Shown here: in pieces, positions 1 through 6,045 of the stretch
Layout of the letters: each line of letters opens with the position of its first letter
Position numbering within the stretch: the stretch's first letter is position 1
Assembly (NCBI GenBank): GCA_023428205.1
Contig: JAEYZB010000131.1
Coordinates: 1 to 6,045, forward strand
DNA from: Bacteroidota bacterium
Lineage (GTDB): Bacteria > Bacteroidota > Bacteroidia > Chitinophagales > LD1
Length of the DNA stretch: 6,045 nucleotides
Direction of reading: 5' to 3'
The notes under the pieces: model-generated
Seen by the model: only the letters and a program-made list of their open reading frames with translations
Told to the model about the DNA's origin: nothing
Databases searched by the model: none
Program-made: the position numbers and the translations under genes

Positions 1-185
1 CCCACACGAGCAGAGGGCTTCCCGCCATTCGTGGCGGTTGCCAAAACCATTGCATTGACCTCTAATATTTCGCTGTTTTTAGCATCCTTAAACCAGGTTT
101 TGAACTGCAAAAGCGGGTCTTCGTACACCTCCGTTTCCGATAATTCAAATTTGGTGTAAATTTTTCGTTCGTCTCGTAAATCCAT
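1..185 (-). CDS. pdxH: Pyridoxamine 5'-phosphate oxidase, N-terminal part (cut by window edge)
   Basis: Reading the minus strand from the ATG at 185-183 gives 61 complete codons that run off the left edge. The protein begins MDLRDERKIYTKFELSE and contains DPLLQFKTWFKDA at about residues 23-35 and NAMVLATATNGGKPSARV at about 44-61. This matches the start of the PdxH family, which has a DP..QF..W...A helix followed by NAM.LAT....G.PSAR, the first strand of the FMN-binding split barrel. PdxH is a cytosolic FMN enzyme that oxidises pyridoxine or pyridoxamine 5'-phosphate to pyridoxal 5'-phosphate. An in-frame TAA lies four codons upstream of the ATG, so this is the first possible ATG start. The last partial codon is GGN, a glycine where the family usually has valine before LLK; this is an edge observation only. 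The gene is divergent from atpD. Catalytic residues lie outside the window. Confidence 0.85.
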   Translation of the reverse strand, partial: MDLRDERKIYTKFELSETEVYEDPLLQFKTWFKDAKNSEILEVNAMVLATATNGGKPSARV

Positions 186-187
186 AG

Positions 188-1897
<1,710 letters not shown>

Positions 1898-1904
1898 TTA
1901 AACA

Positions 1905-2150
1905 ATGACGTTAGAAATTCTGACACCAGAAAAAAAGATTTATTCAGGCGAAGCAAGTTCGGTAACACTTCCGGGTGTGGACGGGCAGTTTCAACTCTTG
2001 GATAAACACGCCCCAATTATTTCTGCGCTCGGCAAAGGAAAAATTGAATACAAAACAGGCGGCTCAACTACTGAACTTGAAATTGCAGGCGGTTTTGCCG
2101 AATGTCAAAACAATAAAGTAAGCGTTCTCGTTGAAGGCGCGTTGGCGTAA
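1905..2150 (+). CDS. atpC: F1Fo ATP synthase subunit epsilon, short form
   Basis: Epsilon sits in the central stalk with gamma, coupling rotation in Fo to catalysis in F1. The 81-residue product has the N-terminal beta-sandwich only: MTLEILTPEKKIYSGEASSVTLPG, then DGQFQLLDKHAPIISAL (about 26-42), the family's G..G.F..L..HAP motif, and IAGGFAECQNNKVSVLVEGA near the end. The C-terminal two-helix domain that in E. coli epsilon (about 138 residues) acts as a latch against ATP hydrolysis is absent, with a clean stop rather than a frameshift. Short epsilon subunits are normal in Bacteroidota, so I read this as natural rather than a truncation. It is seven bases downstream of atpD, presumably co-transcribed, and is followed by a strong terminator. 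Confidence 0.95.
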   Translation: MTLEILTPEKKIYSGEASSVTLPGVDGQFQLLDKHAPIISALGKGKIEYKTGGSTTELEIAGGFAECQNNKVSVLVEGALA

Positions 2151-2188
2151 TTATTTCTTGTAGTAAAAACGACCTCACATAAAAACAC

Positions 2189-2214
2189 AAAGGCGGCTTT
2201 AAGCCGCCTTTTTT
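2189..2214 (+). terminator. Rho-independent terminator after atpC
   Basis: AAAGGCGGC (2189-2197) pairs perfectly with GCCGCCTTT (2203-2211) around a 5-base loop. The stem is G/C-rich and T continues without a break from 2209 to 2214. It lies 38 bases after the atpC stop and isolates atpDC from hipBA. The opposite strand has only an interrupted T-run, so it mainly serves the plus strand. Its last T is the first base of the left palindrome upstream of hipB. Confidence 0.9.
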
Positions 2215-2231
2215 GTTGGATATTGCCAACA
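2214..2231. promoter_or_regulatory. Putative HipB operator O1 (TGTTG-N8-CAACA)
   Basis: TGTTGGATATTGCCAACA is a perfect inverted repeat with 6-base arms (TGTTGG/CCAACA). It encloses the TTG at 2223-2225 that would be the -33 element of the hipBA promoter, so a bound repressor would block RNA polymerase. Assignment to HipB is inferred from position, architecture and the matching copy 41 bases downstream. Confidence 0.55.
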
Positions 2232-2254
2232 TTAATCCATTATTCATATATTTG
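2223..2254 (+). promoter_or_regulatory. Probable hipBA promoter
   Basis: TTG at 2223-2225 and TATATTTG at 2247-2254 (exact TAnnTTTG) are separated by 21 bases, within the usual Bacteroidota spacing. Transcription would start near 2260, leaving about 24 bases of leader before the hipB ATG. Palindromes overlap the upstream element and lie immediately after the downstream one, as expected for an autorepressed toxin-antitoxin promoter. Confidence 0.6.
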
Positions 2255-2272
2255 TGTTGGGAAAACACAACA
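2255..2272. promoter_or_regulatory. Putative HipB operator O2 (TGTTG-N8-CAACA)
   Basis: TGTTGGGAAAACACAACA has the same half-sites and total length as the palindrome at 2214-2231. It overlaps a second inverted repeat, TTGTGTT-N5-AACACAA (2252-2270). It begins one base after the -7 box and covers the expected transcription start. The two 18-base sites start 41 bases apart, close to four helical turns, so proteins bound at both would face the same side of the DNA. Confidence 0.55.
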
Positions 2273-2283
2273 AATACCTCCAC

Positions 2284-2631
2284 ATGAATGATTCTTTACG
2301 ATATTGGCACAGCCTGAGCGACCTCGCTATATTGGAAAAGTTAGGTGAGTTTATTCAAACAACAAGGCTTTCTCAGAACAAAACACAGCAAGCAGTAGCG
2401 GAAGCTGCGGGTATTAACCGCTCCACATTAGTGCAAATAGAAAAAGGGAAAGGCGGCACACTACATTCATTTATACAAGTATTGCGGGCGTTAGAGCAGT
2501 TACACCTATTAGAAACTTTTGAGATAAAACAGGAGTTAAGTCCTCTACAATTGGCGGCTTTAGAATTGAAAAAAAGGCGAAGAGCAGGAAAAAAACAGAC
2601 TCCTTCAACTCCTCCTAAAAGTACGTGGTAA
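2284..2631 (+). CDS. hipB: HipB-type antitoxin, XRE-family helix-turn-helix repressor
   Basis: A 115-residue protein with an XRE/Cro helix-turn-helix at about residues 16-75. The turn region is TQQAVAEAAGINRSTLVQIEKG (34-55), followed by the hydrophobic helix SFIQVLRALEQLHLLETF. The tail is strongly basic (KKRRRAGKKQ, 96-105) and ends in PPKSTW with a C-terminal tryptophan. In this family the antitoxin dimer binds operators ahead of its own operon and holds the HipA kinase inactive in a DNA-bound complex. The identity rests on this domain and on the directly overlapping hipA. The frame also opens at a GTG at 2254, but that codon overlaps the -7 box, so the ATG at 2284 is chosen. The stop overlaps the hipA start (TAATG), implying translational coupling. 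It is probably repressed through the palindromes at 2214-2272. Confidence 0.9.
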   Translation: MNDSLRYWHSLSDLAILEKLGEFIQTTRLSQNKTQQAVAEAAGINRSTLVQIEKGKGGTLHSFIQVLRALEQLHLLETFEIKQELSPLQLAALELKKRRRAGKKQTPSTPPKSTW

Positions 2632-3926
2632 TGATTACAGTAGCTTATGTAAACTTATGGAACAAACGAGTTGGCGCAATTGCGTGGAATCCCAACACGC
2701 GCATTGGCTCATTTGAATTTGAGCCTGCTTTTCTATCGGACAACAAATGGAATATTGCTCCTCTGAAAATGCCGATAGAAAACGCAAACGGACGCGTGTT
2801 TTCTTTTCCCGACTTACGAGACTCTCAAACATTCAAAGGATTACCTGGCTTATTAGCCGATGTTTTACCCGATAAATACGGCAATATATTGATAAATGCT
2901 TGGCTCGCACGGCATGGTCGTCCTTCAGACAGCCTAAATCCGGTAGAGTTATTATGTTTTATCGGTAAACGTGGCATGGGAGCCCTGGAATTTGAGCCGA
3001 TTGAACCCAAAACGACAAACAGTGCCACTAAAATAGAATTAGACAACCTCGTTCATATTGCCCAGGAAATCCTTTCCGGCAGACAAGATTTTAGCACACA
3101 TATATCCGGAAGCGAAGAAAAAGCGTTGTTGGATATTCTCAAAATTGGGACATCGGCAGGCGGAGCTAGAGCCAAAGCCGTAATCGCTTACAATCCGCAA
3201 ACCCAAGAAGTCCGATCGGGACAAACGGACGTCCCGAAGGGATTTTCACATTGGCTCTTAAAATTTGACGGAGTTGCCGATCAGCAATTAGGCACTTCGT
3301 TCGGCTACGGAAGGGTGGAAATGGCATATCATTTAATGGCAAAAGATGCGGGCATTGAAATGATGGAGTGTCGCTTATTGGAAGAAAACGGACGGGCACA
3401 TTTTATGACAAAACGATTTGACAGAGAGGTCGGCAAAGGAAAGCTACATGTTCAAAGTTTTTGCGCTATGGCACATTACGATTTCAATAACGTAACAGGC
3501 TACAGTTACGAACAGCTTTTTGAAACTATGCGTGCACTGCTACTGCCCTACACCGCTGCCGAGCAGCTATACCGCAGAATGGTCTTCAATGTAGTAGCGC
3601 GAAATTGCGATGACCACACTAAAAACTTTTCATTCATCATGGATAAAATCGGCAAATGGGAACTCGCTCCGGCTTTTGACCTTTGTCACGCCTACCGCCC
3701 GGGCAGTATATGGGTAAGCCAACAGTCGCTGAGTGTCAATGGCAAACGTACGGCTATTTCCCGGCAAGATTTGTTAGCAGTCGCGAAAAACATGAATATC
3801 AAAATGCCGGAACAAATAATAAATCAAGTAGTCAGCGTAGTTTCTAATTGGTTAGACTATGCAAATAAAGTTGCCGTAAAAGACGATTTGAAAACGGCTA
3901 TTGAAAAAACATTATTGAAGCTATAA
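2631..3926 (+). CDS. hipA: HipA-family serine/threonine kinase toxin
   Basis: The 431-residue length is normal for full-length HipA. The N-terminal subdomain includes GLPGLLADVLPDKYGN (70-84) and the IGKRGMGALEFEP stretch (111-123). The kinase core has the glycine-rich loop GTSAGGARAKA (173-183) with S175 near the place of the autophosphorylated serine of E. coli HipA, a probable ATP-binding lysine in HWLLKFD (K211), the catalytic-loop motif RNCDDHTKN (324-332) with D327 as likely catalytic aspartate, and the metal-binding LAPAFDL (D350). All key residues are present, so the toxin should be active. E. coli HipA phosphorylates glutamyl-tRNA synthetase, halting translation and causing persistence; the target here is unknown. 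The ATG at 2631 gives a one-base TAATG overlap with hipB; a GTG two codons earlier is less likely. The loop reads GGARAKA where I recall GGARPKA as commoner. No terminator follows; radA starts 23 bases later. Confidence 0.95.
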   Translation: MITVAYVNLWNKRVGAIAWNPNTRIGSFEFEPAFLSDNKWNIAPLKMPIENANGRVFSFPDLRDSQTFKGLPGLLADVLPDKYGNILINAWLARHGRPSDSLNPVELLCFIGKRGMGALEFEPIEPKTTNSATKIELDNLVHIAQEILSGRQDFSTHISGSEEKALLDILKIGTSAGGARAKAVIAYNPQTQEVRSGQTDVPKGFSHWLLKFDGVADQQLGTSFGYGRVEMAYHLMAKDAGIEMMECRLLEENGRAHFMTKRFDREVGKGKLHVQSFCAMAHYDFNNVTGYSYEQLFETMRALLLPYTAAEQLYRRMVFNVVARNCDDHTKNFSFIMDKIGKWELAPAFDLCHAYRPGSIWVSQQSLSVNGKRTAISRQDLLAVAKNMNIKMPEQIINQVVSVVSNWLDYANKVAVKDDLKTAIEKTLLKL

Positions 3927-3945
3927 AAGGCATCTTTTATCTTTA
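3915..3945 (+). promoter_or_regulatory. Possible radA promoter inside the end of hipA
   Basis: TTG at 3915-3917 and TATCTTTA at 3938-3945 (one mismatch to TAnnTTTG) are 20 bases apart. The box ends only four bases before the radA ATG, so the transcript would be leaderless or nearly so. An AT-rich inverted repeat at 3923-3940 overlaps it. Confidence 0.3.
3923..3940. repeat. AT-rich inverted repeat at the hipA/radA junction
   Basis: ATAAAAG-GCAT-CTTTTAT has perfect 7-base arms and a 4-base centre, and contains the hipA stop codon. With only one G/C pair per stem it is too weak to be a convincing terminator. It may be a protein site or chance. Confidence 0.35.
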
Positions 3946-3949
3946 CAAA

Positions 3950-5317
3950 ATGGCGAAAACAAGAACAACATACTTCTGTCAGAACTGTGGCGCGCAATCT
4001 GCGAAATGGATTGGCAAATGTCCTGTGTGTAACGAATGGAATACCTATGTCGAAGAAGTCGTACAGCGCGAGGACACAAAGATTTCATCCAAAAGTTTTT
4101 CCGTAAAACGCGAAGCAAAGCCTATTCCCTTGAAAAGTGTAGAGCGTTTGGAGATAGAACGAATAGACACACTTGATTCGGAGCTTAATCGCGTTTTGGG
4201 CGGAGGGATTGTGCCCGGCTCATTGGTGCTGATTGGTGGCGAACCGGGCATCGGAAAATCTACGCTGATGCTGCAACTCGCCATTCATTTACAAAAACAT
4301 CGAATTTTATACGTAAGTGGCGAAGAAAGTGAACAGCAAATCAAAATGCGCGCAGATAGAGTGGCTACGCCAAGCGATGAGTGTTATATTTTTTCGGAAA
4401 CGAATACGCAAACTATTTTGCGCCAAGCGGAAGAACTGCGACCTGATTTAATCATTGTAGATTCTGTGCAAACGCTGCATTCTTCGCACGTGGAGTCGCC
4501 TCCGGGTTCGGTGTCGCAAATCCGCGAGTGTACAGGCGAATTGCAACGCTTCGCGAAAGAAACAAACACGCCCGTTTTTCTCATCGGTCACATCACCAAA
4601 GACGGCTCGATTGCTGGTCCGAAATTATTAGAACACATTGTGGACGCTGTACTACAATTTGAAGGCGACAGAAATTATACGTACCGAATTTTGCGCACGC
4701 TAAAAAACCGCTTCGGCTCTACCTCCGAAATCGGCATTTACGAAATGCTGGGTAATGGTTTGCGACCTGTTCTCAATCCCTCAGAAATTTTGCTCACGCA
4801 ACGCAACGAACAACCAAGCGGCATTGCAATTGCCTCAATGATGGAAGGAATGCGTCCGTTTTTAGTGGAAACACAAGCGCTTGTGTCACCAGCGTTTTAT
4901 GGCACACCACAGCGCAGCGCCACAGGTTTTGATGCACGAAGAATGAATATGCTTTTGGCGGTTTTGGAAAAGCGAAGCGGTTTTCGTTTCGGCACGAAGG
5001 ACGTGTTTTTGAATATCGCGGGCGGCATTCGCGTGGAAGACCCTGCAATGGATTTAAGTGTAATTGCGGCACTCGTTTCTTCGTATGAAGACAAAGCAAT
5101 TTCGGCAACTATTTGTTTCAGCGCGGAAGTTGGTTTGAGTGGCGAAGTGCGCGCAGTGAGCCGCATTGAGCAGCGTATAGCAGAAGCAGATAAACTTGGG
5201 TTTGAGAAGATTTTTATTTCGTCTTACAACGGAAAAATCGCCAATCAATCAAAGTTCAACATTGAAATTGTGGCGATAAATAAAATTCAGGAGTTGGTGT
5301 GGCAGTTGACGAAATAG
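3950..5317 (+). CDS. radA: DNA repair and recombination protein RadA (Sms)
   Basis: RadA is a cytosolic RecA-like ATPase that drives branch migration of recombination intermediates alongside RecA. The 455-residue length is typical. Domains in order: an N-terminal C4 zinc finger (C10, C13, C24, C27 in CQNCG...KCPVCNEWNTY); a RecA-like core with Walker A GEPGIGKS (97-104), Walker B LIIVD (167-171) and the RadA-specific KNRFG motif (252-256); and a C-terminal Lon-protease-like domain (about 280-455) containing FLNIAGGIRVEDPAMDLSVIAALVSS (353-378). As in other RadA proteins, this domain shows no Lon catalytic serine at the expected place, so it is structural or DNA-binding rather than proteolytic. 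The protein starts at the family's usual MAK.....F.C. The gene lies 23 bases after hipA, so it may be read partly from the hipBA promoter or from a weak promoter in the hipA 3' end. It converges with the acetyltransferase gene, one base between stops. Confidence 0.97.
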   Translation: MAKTRTTYFCQNCGAQSAKWIGKCPVCNEWNTYVEEVVQREDTKISSKSFSVKREAKPIPLKSVERLEIERIDTLDSELNRVLGGGIVPGSLVLIGGEPGIGKSTLMLQLAIHLQKHRILYVSGEESEQQIKMRADRVATPSDECYIFSETNTQTILRQAEELRPDLIIVDSVQTLHSSHVESPPGSVSQIRECTGELQRFAKETNTPVFLIGHITKDGSIAGPKLLEHIVDAVLQFEGDRNYTYRILRTLKNRFGSTSEIGIYEMLGNGLRPVLNPSEILLTQRNEQPSGIAIASMMEGMRPFLVETQALVSPAFYGTPQRSATGFDARRMNMLLAVLEKRSGFRFGTKDVFLNIAGGIRVEDPAMDLSVIAALVSSYEDKAISATICFSAEVGLSGEVRAVSRIEQRIAEADKLGFEKIFISSYNGKIANQSKFNIEIVAINKIQELVWQLTK

Positions 5318-5318
5318 G

Positions 5319-5906
5319 TTACAATTTCCTCACACTTCCATTCTTCAACTCATACTTTTCGCCACTCTCAACACAAGTCGCAAAACCATTTTCATCAAAT
5401 TTTAGTTTGTGTCCGAACTCGCTCATATAACCAATGTGCTTCGCAGGATTTCCAACCACGAGCGCGTAATCGGGAACTGTTTTTGTAACCACCGCTCCTG
5501 CACCGATAAATGCAAATTTGCCAATGTCGTGTCCACAAACGATTGTCGCGTTTGCGCCAATAGTTGCGCCTTTGCCTACGCGCGTTTTTGCGTACTCGCC
5601 TCTGCGATTTACCGCACTCCGCGGATTCGTTACATTCGTGAAAACACAAGACGGGCCTAAAAAAACATCGTCCTCACAGGTTACGCCTGTGTATATAGAA
5701 ACATTGTTTTGCACTTTCACATTTTTGCCCAAAACCACTTCAGGCGACACGACCACATTCTGCCCAATATTGCAATTTTCCCCAATCACACAATTCGGCA
5801 TTATGTGCGAAAAATGCCAGATTTTTGTGCCTTTGCCAATCGTGCAAGGCTCGTCAACGATTGCGGTCTCGTGAGCAAAGTAATCGTTCTTGTTTTCGTT
5901 TGTCAT
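5319..5906 (-). CDS. wbpD: WbpD/WlbB-type UDP-sugar N-acetyltransferase (hexapeptide-repeat)
   Basis: A 195-residue protein built of left-handed beta-helix hexapeptide repeats, with isoleucine/valine-rich turns from about residue 14 to 142 (for example [43 protein letters not shown]). The segments [11 protein letters not shown] (28-38), [11 protein letters not shown] (65-75) and [16 protein letters not shown] (82-97), the acetyl-CoA-side loop VGNPAK (151-156), and the tail [12 protein letters not shown] (176-187) closely follow the WbpD/WlbB family. Members transfer acetyl from acetyl-CoA to the 3-amino group of UDP-2-acetamido-3-amino-2,3-dideoxy-glucuronate, a late step toward 2,3-diacetamido uronic acids of O-antigen and other surface glycans. 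They act as cytosolic trimers. The start at 5906 gives the normal family length. No partner genes (wbpA, wbpB, wbpE, wbpI types) are in the window, so the exact sugar is inferred from family resemblance; a related dTDP-amino-sugar acetyltransferase is the alternative. Confidence 0.85.
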   Translation of the reverse strand: MTNENKNDYFAHETAIVDEPCTIGKGTKIWHFSHIMPNCVIGENCNIGQNVVVSPEVVLGKNVKVQNNVSIYTGVTCEDDVFLGPSCVFTNVTNPRSAVNRRGEYAKTRVGKGATIGANATIVCGHDIGKFAFIGAGAVVTKTVPDYALVVGNPAKHIGYMSEFGHKLKFDENGFATCVESGEKYELKNGSVRKL

Positions 5907-5910
5907 CTTG

Positions 5911-5918
5911 TAAAAATA
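5911..5918 (-). promoter_or_regulatory. Possible -7-like box before the acetyltransferase gene
   Basis: On the minus strand TATTTTTA (TAnnTTTG with one mismatch) ends four bases before the ATG. No TTG is found 17-23 bases upstream. The box and the next bases (TATTTTTACAAGATG) nearly equal the bases before radA (TATCTTTACAAAATG). Confidence 0.25.
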
Positions 5919-5922
5919 GAAA

Positions 5923-5983
5923 TGGTTATTAGTTATTGGCTGTTAGTTATTCGCAAAGAGGTTTGTCGTTTCCCTAATAACCA
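5923..5983. repeat. Intergenic inverted and tandem repeat cluster
   Basis: TGGTTATTAG (5923-5932) and CTAATAACCA (5974-5983) form a perfect 10-base inverted repeat with 41 bases between the arms. Overlapping it, two 14-base units (5924-5937 and 5938-5951) are tandem copies identical at 12 of 14 positions and share TTAGTTATT. The arms and tandem units are built from the same word family (TTATTAG/TTAGTTATT). From 5984 to 6045 I see no supportable gene or site: the minus strand is open in one frame for 24 codons from the window edge to a TAG, without recognisable protein. Confidence 0.6.
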
Positions 5984-6045
5984 ACAACTCGTGACCTTTT
6001 TCTTATTGTCAAAACTTGAAATTCCGTTCTTCCACTTTCATTAAC

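Noticed and set aside
2182..2270. Nine-base direct repeat AAAACACAA at 2182-2190 and 2262-2270, considered as a third HipB half-site or an insertion footprint
   Set aside because: It is short and A-rich, the first copy lacks the opposite arm and sits beside the terminator stem, and nothing at the hipA end matches it.
3125..3142. TGTTGGATATT inside hipA, an 11-base match to the left half of the operator at 2214
   Set aside because: The matching CAACA half-site is missing and it lies deep in the coding sequence, so it is most likely chance.
3923..3940. Terminator between hipA and radA
   Set aside because: The hairpin stem has one G/C pair and six A/T pairs, with no continuous T-run after it.
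4794..5166. Overlapping minus-strand open frames inside radA
   Set aside because: Antisense shadows of the RadA C-terminal region, without recognisable motifs.
5409..6044. Plus-strand open frames over and beyond the acetyltransferase gene (5409-5660, 5518-5874, 5709-6044)
   Set aside because: They lie antisense to a gene with clear family motifs; their translations resemble no protein, and the tail of the last one runs through the repeat cluster.
5983..6045. Minus-strand start of a four-helix-bundle (rRNA intervening sequence type) protein suggested by MKVEERNFKF
   Set aside because: The frame stops after ten codons and the rest of the family pattern is absent; too little to call a gene or pseudogene.

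Overview
The window looks like chromosomal DNA from a member of the Bacteroidota. Three things point there. The F1 ATP synthase beta subunit carries the [16 protein letters not shown] stretch that I associate with that phylum, and it is paired only with a very short epsilon subunit (atpD-atpC with no other F1Fo genes around). The genes lack clear Shine-Dalgarno sequences. Several starts are preceded by TAnnTTTG-type boxes, the -7 element of Bacteroidota promoters, sometimes with TTG about 20 bases upstream. I cannot name a genus.

Layout. Bases 1-185 (minus strand) hold the 5' end of pdxH (pyridoxamine 5'-phosphate oxidase), cut by the window edge. A 197-base divergent intergenic region follows, then atpD (383-1897) and atpC (1905-2150) as a two-gene operon closed by a strong intrinsic terminator (2189-2214). 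Next comes a complete type II toxin-antitoxin pair, hipB (2284-2631) and hipA (2631-3926), overlapping by one base. Twenty-three bases later radA (3950-5317) encodes the RadA/Sms recombination ATPase. It converges, with one base between the stop codons, on a minus-strand gene (5319-5906) for a WbpD/WlbB-type left-handed beta-helix N-acetyltransferase that acts on nucleotide-linked 2,3-diamino sugars. The last ~140 bases hold a small repeat-rich intergenic segment with no supported gene.

How it fits together. Most of the window is housekeeping: vitamin B6 salvage, ATP synthesis, DNA recombination and surface polysaccharide precursors. The accessory element is the hipBA module, set between the atpDC terminator and radA. 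Its control region is the most interesting part. Two 18-base palindromes of the form TGTTG-N8-CAACA lie 41 bases apart, one spanning the putative -33 element and one just downstream of the -7 box. This is the same 5-8-5 architecture as the E. coli HipB operators but with a different half-site, so it is a good candidate for the autoregulatory operator pair. There is no terminator between hipA and radA, so radA may partly share transcription with the toxin module. I did not find a wholly new system; the operator pair, the hipA-radA junction and a shared start-proximal motif at radA and the acetyltransferase gene are the points most worth checking.
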